A stretch of DNA of 64,000 nt from contig CAWGHZ010000006.1 of NCBI GenBank assembly GCA_963822575.1, positions 1-64,000 of the forward strand, read 5' to 3'. Each line of letters opens with the position of its first letter. Position 1 is the first letter of the stretch. Below the pieces are notes generated by a model, which worked only from the letters and a program-made list of their open reading frames with translations, did no database searches and was not told the origin of the DNA. The stretch comes from CAWGHZ01 sp963822575 (GTDB lineage: Bacteria; Pseudomonadota; Alphaproteobacteria; MPNO01; DASWLB01). This document shows, piece by piece, positions 8,137 to 16,741 of this stretch. The position numbers and the translations under genes were made by a program.

Positions 8137-10476
8137 CTAACTTTCGCTGCCCGCCCGCGCCGCGCAGATCGCCCGCCAGACCTTCTCCGGTGTCGCCGGC
8201 ATATCGATATGAGCAATCCCAAGCGGCGCGAGCGCGTCGACCACCGCGTTCATGATGCAGGCCAGTGCGCCGACGTTGCCTGCCTCGCCCGCGCCCTTTA
8301 CGCCCAGCGGATTCTTCTTCGTCGGCACGGGATTGTTGGCGCATTCGAACGCGCACATGTCGTCAGCCCGCGGCATGCCGTAGTCGAGGAACGAGCCGGT
8401 GAGGAGCTGGCCGTCCTCGTCATAGATCATGCCCTCGGTGAAGGCTTGGCCGATGGCCTGGCCGATGCCGCCGTGCACCTGGCCCTCGAGCGTCAGCTTG
8501 TTGATGACGGTGCCCACGTCGTCAACGACGCAGTAGCGCACGAACTCGGTCCGTCCGGTCTCAGGGTCGATCTCGACCTCGCACACCTGGCAGCCGTTCG
8601 GGAAGGTCGGGTCCGGCGGGTGAGGATGGAACACGCCGGTCTCGAACAGGCCAAGCTCCACGCCGGGCGCCTGCCGGCGCGGGTCGAATGTCGCTCTGGC
8701 CACGTCCTTGAGCCCGATGGCGCGGTCGGTGCCGGCCACGTGGAAGGCGCCCTCTTCGAACTCCACATCGGCCTCCGCCACCTCGAGCAGGTGCGCCGCG
8801 GTCCGGCGCGCCTTGTCGATCACCTTGTCGGCGGCGACCACGGCCGCGGCGCTGCCGAGCGCGGCCGAGCGCGACGAGTAGGTGCCCCAGCCGTACGGCA
8901 CCGTGTCGGTGTCGCCGGTGACCACGCGGATGTCGTCCGCGTCGATGCCCAGACGGTCGGACAGGATTACCTTGTACATCGTCTCGTGGCCCTGGCCCTG
9001 CGGGATGGAGCCGGCGGCGACGGTCAGGCAGCCGGCGGCGTCGAACTTGAGGTTCACAACCTCGCCGTCGGCCTGGCCCGTCTGCTCGACGAAGTTCGCG
9101 ATGCCGATGCCGCGCAGCCGGCCGCGCGCGGCGGCCTCGGCGCGGCGCGCCTCGAACCGGGCATAGTCGGCGGTCGCCAAAGCCTGATTCATGTTGCGCT
9201 CGAACGTGCCGCAATCGTAGGTGAAGGTGAGGCCGGTCTTGAACGGCATGGCCTCGGGCGGGATCAGGTTCCGCCAGCGGATCTCGGCGCGGTCCAGCCC
9301 CGTTTCGCGGGCGGCGGTGTCGATCAGCCGTTCCAGCACGTAGGTCGCCTCGGGCCGGCCGGCCCCGCGATAGGGGCCGATCGGCGCGGTGTTGGTGAAC
9401 ACAGCCGACGCTTCGACATAGATCGCGGGCGTGGTGTAGAGCCCGGCGAGGCCGCCCAGATGGTTCGACGGCGAAACCGGAGCGCCGGCGCCGAGATAAG
9501 CGCCCACGCCGCACACGTTGTCGAACCGCATGGCGAGAAAGTGCCCCTCGGCGTCAAGCGCGAGCGCCGCCTCGGTCGTCTGGTCGCGGTCGTGGCTGTC
9601 GGTGAGATGGCCTTCGCTGCGCTCGCACACCCATTTGACCGGACGGCCCACCCGCGCGGAGGCCCACAGGCATGCCAGATATTCCGGGTAGGAACCGGTC
9701 TTCATGCCGAAGCTGCCACCAATGTCGCCGGTCACTACCCGGACTTTGTGCTCGGGTACCTTGAACACGTGCTCGGCGAGGTTGTGGCGAAGTCCCCAGG
9801 CGCGCTGGGTGCCACCGTAAAGCGTGTAGCGCCCGTCGGCGGTGGCGTAGTGGCCGATGCAGGCGCGCGGCTCCATCGTGTTGGCGGTGACGCGGTTTAT
9901 CCGCAGCCGGAGCCGCGTGACGTGGGCGGCCTTGGCGAATGCCGCCTCGACCGCCGCCGGGTCGCCGGCGGTGAAAAAGAAGCTTTCGTTGTCGGGGCAG
10001 TCGGCATGCAGTACGGGCGCGCCCGGCTCGCGCGCACGGGTCGCGTCCACGAGGGCGGGCAGGGGCTCGTACCGGACCGCCACGCGCTCGGCCGCATCCA
10101 GCGCGGCCTCCACCGTCTCGGCGACGACCATGACCACCGGGTCGCCCACCATCCGGGCGCGGTCGGGCACCAGGGCCGGCCGCGGCGGCTGGTAAAGCGG
10201 ACGCCCGTCCCGCCGGCTGCGGGGATAGCCGGGCGGCGCGTCGCCGAATCCCGCGGCCAGCCAGTCGGCGCCGGTCAAGACCGCGAGCACGCCAGGCATC
10301 TGGCTCGCTCCGCGCACGTCGACCGACACGATCCGGGCATAAGCGTGGGGGGAGCGCACGAACACGGCGTGGGCCATGTGCGGCAGGAAGAAATCCGACG
10401 CGTAGCACCCCTCGCCGCGCAGCAGGCGCGGATCCTCGGTGCGCGGCACGGACTGGCTCAACGCGAACTGGCCCAT
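8137..10476 (-). CDS. Molybdopterin-dependent dehydrogenase large subunit (CoxL/xanthine dehydrogenase family)
   Basis: The enzyme is 779 residues from ATG 10476, which follows GAGGAGA; the open frame continues upstream without meaning. It has the N-terminal hammerhead domain and the molybdopterin-binding segments GGSFGMK (253-259) and GPYRGAGRPE (367-376), and the active-site glutamate is probably E731 in KGAGEAG. The YRGAGR loop replaces the AYxCSFR loop of true CO dehydrogenase, so this is a form-II-like enzyme oxidising an unknown aldehyde or heterocycle. Medium (FAD) and small (2Fe-2S) subunit genes, normally adjacent, are absent from the window. The gene is divergent from the FAH/bicupin genes. 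Confidence 0.88.
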   Translation of the reverse strand: MGQFALSQSVPRTEDPRLLRGEGCYASDFFLPHMAHAVFVRSPHAYARIVSVDVRGASQMPGVLAVLTGADWLAAGFGDAPPGYPRSRRDGRPLYQPPRPALVPDRARMVGDPVVMVVAETVEAALDAAERVAVRYEPLPALVDATRAREPGAPVLHADCPDNESFFFTAGDPAAVEAAFAKAAHVTRLRLRINRVTANTMEPRACIGHYATADGRYTLYGGTQRAWGLRHNLAEHVFKVPEHKVRVVTGDIGGSFGMKTGSYPEYLACLWASARVGRPVKWVCERSEGHLTDSHDRDQTTEAALALDAEGHFLAMRFDNVCGVGAYLGAGAPVSPSNHLGGLAGLYTTPAIYVEASAVFTNTAPIGPYRGAGRPEATYVLERLIDTAARETGLDRAEIRWRNLIPPEAMPFKTGLTFTYDCGTFERNMNQALATADYARFEARRAEAAARGRLRGIGIANFVEQTGQADGEVVNLKFDAAGCLTVAAGSIPQGQGHETMYKVILSDRLGIDADDIRVVTGDTDTVPYGWGTYSSRSAALGSAAAVVAADKVIDKARRTAAHLLEVAEADVEFEEGAFHVAGTDRAIGLKDVARATFDPRRQAPGVELGLFETGVFHPHPPDPTFPNGCQVCEVEIDPETGRTEFVRYCVVDDVGTVINKLTLEGQVHGGIGQAIGQAFTEGMIYDEDGQLLTGSFLDYGMPRADDMCAFECANNPVPTKKNPLGVKGAGEAGNVGALACIMNAVVDALAPLGIAHIDMPATPEKVWRAICAARAGSES

Positions 10477-10632
10477 GGGCACGTCTCCTCTCGGCGGCGA
10501 TCCTCGCCTCCGACCGACGCCTAAGTCAATCGTCGCCCGCCGCTGCGCTGGACATCCGCGGCGGTGCGGCGCGAGTATAGGGGTGCGCGCCGCGCGACGG
10601 GCGGGCGCGTCACCGGCAGAACGGAGTCCGGC

Positions 10633-11130
10633 GTGAGACTCGCGAGCTTCAAGGACGCGCTGGGCGACACGCGCGTCGGCGTCGCCCTGGCCCGCCCCGG
10701 CGGCGACGTGGTGGTCGACGTGCAGCGCGCCTACACCCGCCACCTCGCGGCTTCGGGGGAGGCGCGGCCGGAGGCTCTCGCCGCGGCGCGCGCCCCGACC
10801 GACATGCGGCTGCTGCTCGAGAGCGGCGCCGCCAGCATGAACGCCGTGCGTCAATCGCTCGCCATCGCGACAGTGGCCCTCGCCCGTCCCGAGCGCGAGG
10901 CGGAATGGCGCAAGGTGGGGCTCGTCCACGACGTCGAGGCCGTGCGCTTCCTGCCGCCGGTGCCGCGGCCTGGCAAGATCATGTCCTGCGGCGCGAACTA
11001 TCCCGAGCATATCGAGGAGACGGCCGGCTTCGGCGCGAATGCCGGCAAACCGGAGGCGCAGCGCGCGGCGCCGCGGCCGAAGGGCGCCACGCCGCCCGCG
11101 TGGCCCTGTCGCAGAAACCCAGGAGGAAAC
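10633..11130 (+). pseudogene. Truncated fumarylacetoacetate-hydrolase-like gene fused in frame to the bicupin
   Basis: From GTG 10633 the frame encodes about 140 residues typical of the N-terminus and domain start of FAH-family hydrolases, up to PGKIMSCGANYPEHIEETAG. The catalytic core, with its metal-binding E-x-E and D residues, should follow but is missing. After about 25 odd residues rich in Pro/Ala/Arg the frame runs without a stop into the next gene. A deletion appears to have removed the C-terminal two thirds up to the ribosome site of the bicupin. Confidence 0.75.
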
Positions 11131-12063
11131 ATGCCCCGCGAAGTCATCGTCGCCAACGTCGCCGATCTTCCCGTCCGCACCGGCTCGCACGGCCGGACGC
11201 GCGACCTGCGTTCTAAGGGCTTCCCGTTCGCGTGCGGCGTGCCCGGGGTCAACATGGAGTTCACCTGGGTCTACGTGCCCGAGGGCTATGCCACGCCGCG
11301 CCACCGCCACACGTTCGATCAGCTCCGCTATGTGGTCGAGGGCGAGTTCGGCGTCGGCAAGGGGTTCGAGATCGAGGAAGGCCAGGTCGGCTATTTCCCG
11401 GAGGGCGTCGATTACGGCCCGCAGCACCAGGAAGCCGGCTGCACCACGCTGATCCTGCAGTTCCCCGGCCCGACGCTTACACCGTACATCACCCACGCCG
11501 AGCTGCACCAGGCGCAGCGCGAGCTCGAGGCGGCCGGCGGCAGGTTCGAGAACGGCGTCTTCACCAGGGTTACGCCGGAGGGCCGCAAGTTCAACATGGA
11601 CTCGCACAAGGCGTGCTGGGAGCACGTGACCGGCACGGAGGAAGCGTTCCCGGCGGGGCGCTACCGCCAGCCGATCGTGATGCTGCCGGGCGCCTATGCC
11701 TGGGTACCCGACCGCCGGATCGAGGGGGTCGAGCACAAGCATCTCGGGACGTTCGGCGAGCTGCGGACCGGCGTCAGCCTGACCCGGCTCGCGCCCGGCG
11801 CGACGCTGCCGGTGGAGCATCGTGAGGACGCCGAGATTCGCTATCTGCTCCAGGGCTCGGTCGCCTTTGACGGGAAGACCTGGCAGGGTGGCAGGTCCGA
11901 AGAAAGGGGCACCTATTTCTACCTGCCGCACGACCGCGAGGTCGGCGCATTCACCGCCCCCGAGGGCGCGCTGTTCTATCGCATTTCGCTGCCGATGATC
12001 GCGGAGGCCGAGCTCCGCCAGCGTCGCACTAACGCGCCCGTGAAGGGGGCCGTCGCGGCCTGA
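11131..12063 (+). CDS. Bicupin protein, probable cytosolic dioxygenase- or isomerase-like
   Basis: This 310-residue protein has two cupin barrels. The first carries the metal-site motif around PRHRHTFDQLRYVVEGEFG (about residues 55-75). The second (from ~205) retains HREDAEIRYLLQGSV in the same place. Start ATG 11131 is set by a perfect AGGAGG seven bases upstream, even though the frame is open from 10564 through the broken FAH gene. Such bicupins occur in aromatic-acid pathways but many have no known reaction. It lies ahead of a DctP binding protein on the same strand. Confidence 0.78.
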   Translation: MPREVIVANVADLPVRTGSHGRTRDLRSKGFPFACGVPGVNMEFTWVYVPEGYATPRHRHTFDQLRYVVEGEFGVGKGFEIEEGQVGYFPEGVDYGPQHQEAGCTTLILQFPGPTLTPYITHAELHQAQRELEAAGGRFENGVFTRVTPEGRKFNMDSHKACWEHVTGTEEAFPAGRYRQPIVMLPGAYAWVPDRRIEGVEHKHLGTFGELRTGVSLTRLAPGATLPVEHREDAEIRYLLQGSVAFDGKTWQGGRSEERGTYFYLPHDREVGAFTAPEGALFYRISLPMIAEAELRQRRTNAPVKGAVAA

Positions 12064-12183
12064 CGAGGGGCCGGCCGCGTCGCTCGGCGGCGGCCAAACA
12101 GACATAACGGACGGGGCCGGGGGCCGGCCAAGCGGCGGCATCGCCGTCCAGCCGGTCCCGCGCCCGACGAATGGGAGGAAACG

Positions 12184-13200
12184 ATGACGTCTCGATCCTT
12201 GCTTTTCCTGGCGGCTGCGGCCGCCTTCGCCCTTGCGCCGTTGGCCTTGCGGGCAGCCGAGCCGATGACGCTCAAATACGGCAACCCGACGCCGGCGCGC
12301 ACTACCTTGCAGACGAAGCTCGTCGAGCCTTGGGCCCGCCAGGTGACCCGGGAATCGAAGGGCACGCTGGACGTGCAGGTATTCGGCGGCGGGGTCCTTG
12401 TCAATATGCGCAACGCATATGACCGCGTGTTGAACGGCGTTGCCGACCTCGCGCTCTGCGTGCTGGGACCGATCTCGTCGCAGTTCCCGAAGACGCTGGT
12501 CGCGACGCTGCCCTTCGAGGCCGAGAACGCGCACGAGGCCGGGCTCGCTTTGCAGCACCTCTATGCGAAAGGGATCATCGACGACGAGTGGCAGAAGGTG
12601 AAGCCGATCGCGTTCGGAGTGTTCGCGAACATCACGCTGCACACTGTGCCCGACGTGCGCACCCTCGATCAGCTCTCCGGGCTAAAGATCGCCGTGCAGG
12701 GGCGACTCGCGGGCGAGACGATCGAGGCGTTGGGCGGCACGCCCATCAGCCTGCCAAGCACCGATGTCTACCAAGCGCTGCAGCGCGGCACGGTGCAAGG
12801 CGTGATTCTCGGCTGGCCGGGCACGGTGGCCTACAAGCTCACCGACATCGCGAAGCGCCACGTCCAGGCCTCGCTGGGCGGCGAGTCGGCGATGATGATC
12901 ATGAATCTCAAAAGCTACGACCGGCTGACCGGGGCGGCCAAGAAGGCGATCGACGACCACATCGGCACCGTCTACACAAATGTCGTCAACAAATTCATCG
13001 ACGACAACGAGCGGGCGCATATCGACATCGTGTCGCACCAGAAGGGGCAGAATATCTATCGGCTGACCAAGGCCCAGCAGACGGTCTGGAAGAAGCGGAT
13101 CGAGCCGGTGATCAAGGGCTGGGTGGCACGCACGCCGAACGGCCCGGCGGTGCTGGCCGCCTTCCGCAAGGAGATCGCCGCCATCCGAGCGGGCAGTTGA
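12184..13200 (+). CDS. TRAP transporter substrate-binding protein (DctP family)
   Basis: The 338-residue protein has a Sec signal peptide ending near ALRAA (residue 25) and a DctP fold. The family's central signature is seen as TDVYQALQRGTVQGVI around residue 198, after RTLDQLSGLKIAVQG. Periplasmic DctP proteins hand carboxylate substrates to a DctQM permease. No intact permease is in the window, only a DctM end at 7973-8074, so this one is an orphan or serves a permease elsewhere. GGGAGGAAACG precedes the ATG as a strong ribosome site. Confidence 0.9.
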   Translation: MTSRSLLFLAAAAAFALAPLALRAAEPMTLKYGNPTPARTTLQTKLVEPWARQVTRESKGTLDVQVFGGGVLVNMRNAYDRVLNGVADLALCVLGPISSQFPKTLVATLPFEAENAHEAGLALQHLYAKGIIDDEWQKVKPIAFGVFANITLHTVPDVRTLDQLSGLKIAVQGRLAGETIEALGGTPISLPSTDVYQALQRGTVQGVILGWPGTVAYKLTDIAKRHVQASLGGESAMMIMNLKSYDRLTGAAKKAIDDHIGTVYTNVVNKFIDDNERAHIDIVSHQKGQNIYRLTKAQQTVWKKRIEPVIKGWVARTPNGPAVLAAFRKEIAAIRAGS

Positions 13201-13508
13201 CCTCCGCAACCGGCCGAGTGATCGCTCAACCGCGTGCCATCTGTCGCGAATAATAGGACCCCGGGAAATCTGGGTGGAGGGAACTGATCCGTCATCGCGA
13301 GCACCGGCCTTCGTCGGGGGGAGCGATCCAGAGACAATGCGATGGTTTGACGACCCCGTTGGACGGCCGCGGTGACCGCGCTGGTGGCCATGGGCCTGGC
13401 CGGATTCCTGGCGTGCCGATTGACCGACAGACGCAAGGTCGAAGCCGTTCGGGTCGAGCCTGGCGGTGGCGCCGCGTAGCGTCGGCGGTGGCGATGGCCC
13501 GGTATCCC
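13201..13508. other. Intergenic stretch with a dispersed repeat and a tiny ORF
   Basis: This stretch lies between convergent DctP genes. It holds the repeat at 13291-13334. A 35-codon frame from GTG 13372 to 13479 encodes a hydrophobic start (VTALVAMGLAGFLACRL) and a charged tail; it has no clear ribosome site and is listed here only as a possibility. Confidence 0.35.
13291..13334. repeat. Dispersed repeat of the GTCATTGCGAG...GCGATCCAG type
   Basis: The sequence begins GTCATCGCGAGCACCGG and ends GGAGCGATCCAGAGA. This matches the layout of a repeat widespread between genes in alphaproteobacteria, in which GTCATTGCGAG and AGCAATCCAG flank a variable core. Only one copy is visible in the window. 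Its function is unknown. Confidence 0.5.
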
Positions 13509-14528
13509 TCAGCGCCCCTTCTTCACGATAGCGGCGACTTCCCGCTTGTAGGCCGCCAGCACCTTGGCGCCGTCCGGCGTCGTGCGGACCCATTCGTCCG
13601 TAATCGGTGCGAGCAGCGACCTCCAATGCTCAACCTCGTGCGGCGCCAGCTCGTGGAATTCGTGGCCCGGCTTTGCCTTGACCCCGCTCAGTACCTTGTT
13701 GTCGAACCCAATCCCGGCGCCGCTGATCATCCGACCCAAGACTTCGCCCGAGTTCCGGTCGATCGCTTGACGGCCCTTCTGCGGCAGGCGGGCATAGGCG
13801 TTCTTGTTCATGATGACGTATCCGGCAGCCGGGCCGAAGGGCAGATCGAGGTGGTATTTCGTGACCTCGGCGAGCTTGAAGACAAACACCCCGGCCCAGG
13901 ACATGACGCAGCCCGAAATAACCCCGCGCTGCAGCGCCTGATAGTAGTCGGACGAGGTCATCGTCAGCGGCGCAGCCCCGAACATCTGATAGGAGTCGGC
14001 CTGCATCCTGCTCTGCACGCCGAGTTTGAGCCCGTCGAAGTTGGCGGCGGTCGTGATCGGTTGCGTCGAATGCAGCCAGCTGCTCGCGAACCCGAACACC
14101 GCAAGCGGTCTTACCCGGGTGAAATCCTGGGCGGTCACCCCGGTTGCATAGAGCCGCCACAGCGCCAGGCTCGCAACCACGCTGTCCTTCGTGATGAAGG
14201 GGAGGTTCGAGACGCCCGAGCGCGGGAAGGCGCCGGCAATGCCGACCGTCCCCAAGCCGACTTCCGCCACGCCGTTGACGACCCGGTCGTACACGTTGGC
14301 AAAGTTGGCGATGGAGCCGGCGGGATAAATCTTGATTTCGAGCGTGCCGTCGGCATCGGCCATCACGCGTTTGGACCACGGCGTGACCCCGCCGACATTG
14401 AGGTAGGAGCCTGGCGGCGCCGGAAAGCCGAACTTGATCACGGTCGGCGCGGTGGCGTCTGCGCGCGCAGCGAACGCGAAAAGCATCGCCGCGGCCATCA
14501 CGCCCATTCTCAGTGTGCGGTTCCCCAT
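13509..14528 (-). CDS. TRAP transporter substrate-binding protein (DctP family), second copy
   Basis: This 339-residue protein starts at ATG 14528, chosen for GGGAGGACGTTCC just upstream; the frame is open to 14567. It has a signal peptide ending near FAARADA and the DctP signature SSDYYQALQRGVISGCVMSW. It is a diverged paralogue of the DctP at 12184-13200, which points toward it from the opposite side. No DctQ or DctM gene adjoins it. The substrate is unknown; both proteins have the same short PxxGTLEIKIYPAGS-like region seen in carboxylate binders. Confidence 0.9.
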   Translation of the reverse strand: MGNRTLRMGVMAAAMLFAFAARADATAPTVIKFGFPAPPGSYLNVGGVTPWSKRVMADADGTLEIKIYPAGSIANFANVYDRVVNGVAEVGLGTVGIAGAFPRSGVSNLPFITKDSVVASLALWRLYATGVTAQDFTRVRPLAVFGFASSWLHSTQPITTAANFDGLKLGVQSRMQADSYQMFGAAPLTMTSSDYYQALQRGVISGCVMSWAGVFVFKLAEVTKYHLDLPFGPAAGYVIMNKNAYARLPQKGRQAIDRNSGEVLGRMISGAGIGFDNKVLSGVKAKPGHEFHELAPHEVEHWRSLLAPITDEWVRTTPDGAKVLAAYKREVAAIVKKGR

Positions 14529-14632
14529 GGAACGTCCTCCCTGCGCCGGGCCGCTGTTCGAGCCCATGGCGCTTTGTCGGTTAAAGGGCGGGCTTCAAGC
14601 CTGGTCGATGCGCTCGGGGTTACGCGGCTCGA

Positions 14633-15532
14633 TTACTTGAGGACGCCGAGCTCGCGGTAATAGCGCGCCGCGCCGGGATGGACCGGCGCCCCCGTATCGG
14701 GCGCGTGGCGCGGCGAGTAGAAGATGTCCTCCGCAATCGCGTGGCTCGGGCTCAATTCGTTGAGCGCCCTGGCCAGCCGGTAGGCGAGCCCTTCGTCCAG
14801 GTCCTTGTTCACCATGACGGGATAGCCGGGGTTGCCCACGGTGAGGACCGGCTTCTTCTGGCCGCGGAGCGTGCCGGGCGGCAGGGTGACGGTCGGGGTG
14901 CCGTACTCGGCGGCAAGCCGGTCGGCGATCTCCTTGTCCATCGAAAGGCAGGTCACGTCGCAGATCGAGGCGGCGACCCCGGCGGGCGAAAGCTTGGTGT
15001 TCTCCCGCATCAGCGCGTTGGCCTTGCCCTCGATGAACAGCCGGGTCGCCTCCGGGAAGCTCGTGTACATCGTGCCGCCCCAGGCCGGGATGTCCCTGTC
15101 CAGTTCGACGCCGTAGTAGCGCATGTATTCGCGCGCGATCCGCCCTGCGATGAACTCCGGATTTCCGACGCAAAGCCCGAGCTTGGGCTTCTTCTTCGCG
15201 ATGTCGGCGAAGGCGCCGATGCCCAGATCTGACCGCACGAAATTGTAGAAGTAATGCCCCGGGTGCATGGCGAGCGCGAGCCCGCGCACCGGCAACGGCT
15301 TGCCCTTGAAGATGCCGCGCCCTTCGTGCGCCATCCAGGCGGCACAGGACAAGGTCACCGCGATGTCGGCCTCGCCGTCGGCGACGCGCGTGACGGTGTT
15401 CATGCCGTCGTCGCCATAGCGCGTGATCTTGGTTTCGAAGCCGGCTTTCTTCAGCGCCGCATCGGCCCAGCCGATCACCTTCCACCAGTTGCCGCCGCCC
15501 TCGATCGAGGTCAGCCGGATCGTTTCGGCCAT
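14633..15532 (-). CDS. TAXI-family (TRAP-associated) solute-binding protein without signal peptide
   Basis: The 299-residue sequence shows the two-lobe TAXI fold features: TVTRVADGEADIAVTLSC, then the hinge region, and a C-terminal NPGYPVMVNKDLDEGLAYRL. TAXI proteins are normally periplasmic and begin with a signal peptide. Here the start MAETIRLTSIEGGGNWWKV begins directly in the first strand, so the product should be cytoplasmic. The stop codon of the zinc-ribbon gene is immediately upstream (gene end 15533, start 15532), implying one operon with it and the ferredoxin. A binding or catalytic role inside the cell is possible; transport is unlikely. Confidence 0.8.
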   Translation of the reverse strand: MAETIRLTSIEGGGNWWKVIGWADAALKKAGFETKITRYGDDGMNTVTRVADGEADIAVTLSCAAWMAHEGRGIFKGKPLPVRGLALAMHPGHYFYNFVRSDLGIGAFADIAKKKPKLGLCVGNPEFIAGRIAREYMRYYGVELDRDIPAWGGTMYTSFPEATRLFIEGKANALMRENTKLSPAGVAASICDVTCLSMDKEIADRLAAEYGTPTVTLPPGTLRGQKKPVLTVGNPGYPVMVNKDLDEGLAYRLARALNELSPSHAIAEDIFYSPRHAPDTGAPVHPGAARYYRELGVLK

Positions 15533-16180
15533 CTACCAGAGCTCCCGCGCCGCCCGCTCTTCGGGCGTGTCGTTCCACTGAAAGATCGAATAGGCGAGCG
15601 GATGCACAGTGCCGCACCGGTTGCACGTGCGCAGCTTCTCGTCGCCGTTGAAAGTCTGGAAGGCCTCGTCCTCGACCGCGTAGAAACCCGGCATGCCGAC
15701 GCGCCCGGTCTCGACCTCGCGCATGAAGAGCGGCTCGAGACAGTTGAGGCAGAACCAGGCGAAGCGGTCGTGGCGGCCCTTCTGGGGAAAACCCTCGACG
15801 AGTACGGTGACGGCGCGCGTTTCCGACAGGCGGAGATTCAGTGTCATCTCCTGTTCGTCATTGACGTGCCAGAACCCGTAGCCGTGCTCCGCATGGTGCG
15901 GCACAAGCGGGCGAACGAACATGACGTTGGCGCGCTCCTCCGCCACGATCTTGCCGTCGATGATCTTCAGGTTGCGCCCGTATTCGGTCTTGACGGCGCC
16001 GGGCGAGAGGTCGCGGAAGCGCAAGCCCAGGAGCATGTTGCCCACCGGGTAAAACGAGCGGTAGCGCAATTCCGCCTCCTTGGAGGCGAAATCCATCACC
16101 GCGGTCGCGCCCTTGAGCCCGACGATCTCCTTCATGAAGGCAAAGGCTTCGTTCGACAGCCTGGTGTCCGTATCGCTCAT
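15533..16180 (-). CDS. Zinc-ribbon protein resembling 3-hydroxyanthranilate dioxygenase C-terminus
   Basis: The C-terminal third of this 215-residue protein has two CxxC knuckles, C144/C147 (FCLNCLEP) and C186/C189 (CNRCGTVHP), spaced as in the rubredoxin-like metal site of bacterial 3-hydroxyanthranilate 3,4-dioxygenase. The N-terminal part is mixed alpha/beta with H95-H96, H99 and H105 but no clear cupin motif. The start overlaps the ferredoxin stop by 4 bp and the end abuts the TAXI gene, so all three are probably made together. The family is not recognised with confidence; a ring-cleavage or electron-transfer role is inference. Confidence 0.55.
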   Translation of the reverse strand: MSDTDTRLSNEAFAFMKEIVGLKGATAVMDFASKEAELRYRSFYPVGNMLLGLRFRDLSPGAVKTEYGRNLKIIDGKIVAEERANVMFVRPLVPHHAEHGYGFWHVNDEQEMTLNLRLSETRAVTVLVEGFPQKGRHDRFAWFCLNCLEPLFMREVETGRVGMPGFYAVEDEAFQTFNGDEKLRTCNRCGTVHPLAYSIFQWNDTPEERAARELW

Positions 16181-16518
16181 TTCGCCGCTCCCGTCGCCTT
16201 GTCGTAGGCCGCCGCGACCTTTTCCGGGTCGTAGCCCTCGTCCAAAAGGCTAACGACCTTCACCTCGCCCCACGCGCGCGTCTGGCAGGCCAGCCGGAAT
16301 TGCGGGTGGCAGCCCCAGCCTTCGATGAAATAGCGCTCGATCTCCGTCGGCTCCGAGACCTTGCCTTCGACGACCAGCATGGCGCATGTGCCGCAAAGCG
16401 CGAGGCCACCGCAAAAGCAGCGCCACGGCGCGCGGTTGTCCTGAGCCATCTTGAGGACCGAGGAGCCGTCACGACCCTCGATCTTCTGTTGTCGATTGAC
16501 GACATCGACCGTTGCCAC
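16177..16518 (-). CDS. [2Fe-2S] ferredoxin
   Basis: This 113-residue plant-type ferredoxin has the cluster ligands C36-x5-C42-x2-C45 (CGGLALCGTC) and C78 (LACQT). Extra cysteines at 34 and 70 are unusual. GTG 16518 is taken as the start because GGGAGG lies five bases upstream; an in-frame ATG at 16542 precedes that ribosome site. Its stop overlaps the zinc-ribbon start (ATGA). It would supply electrons to a partner enzyme; the closest oxygenase genes are the Rieske protein at 6700-7897 and, by coupling, the zinc-ribbon protein. Confidence 0.85.
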   Translation of the reverse strand: MATVDVVNRQQKIEGRDGSSVLKMAQDNRAPWRCFCGGLALCGTCAMLVVEGKVSEPTEIERYFIEGWGCHPQFRLACQTRAWGEVKVVSLLDEGYDPEKVAAAYDKATGAAK

Positions 16519-16741
16519 GCGACCTCCCTTTGCCGAAGGCAAAGAAACGGAACGGTATCTCTGCCCCTATATTGAGTCAACGCGCACGAAACCGGTGACG
16601 TATTGGGTTTCCTATCGGGGCATTGAAAAGCGCATGCCGGGGAATGCTGGCGCCCGCGGGGCCGCCGGCGGAACATCCCCCCATGCGCCCGCGTTCATGA
16701 CAGGTAAGCCAGTCGTCGAGCGTGTCAAAGGAAGGTGTGCC

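Noticed and set aside
8137..12642. 1501-codon open frame on the minus strand
   Set aside because: Only 8137-10476 is protein-like and has a ribosome site; the rest is antisense to the FAH, bicupin and DctP genes and is Arg/His/Gly-rich.
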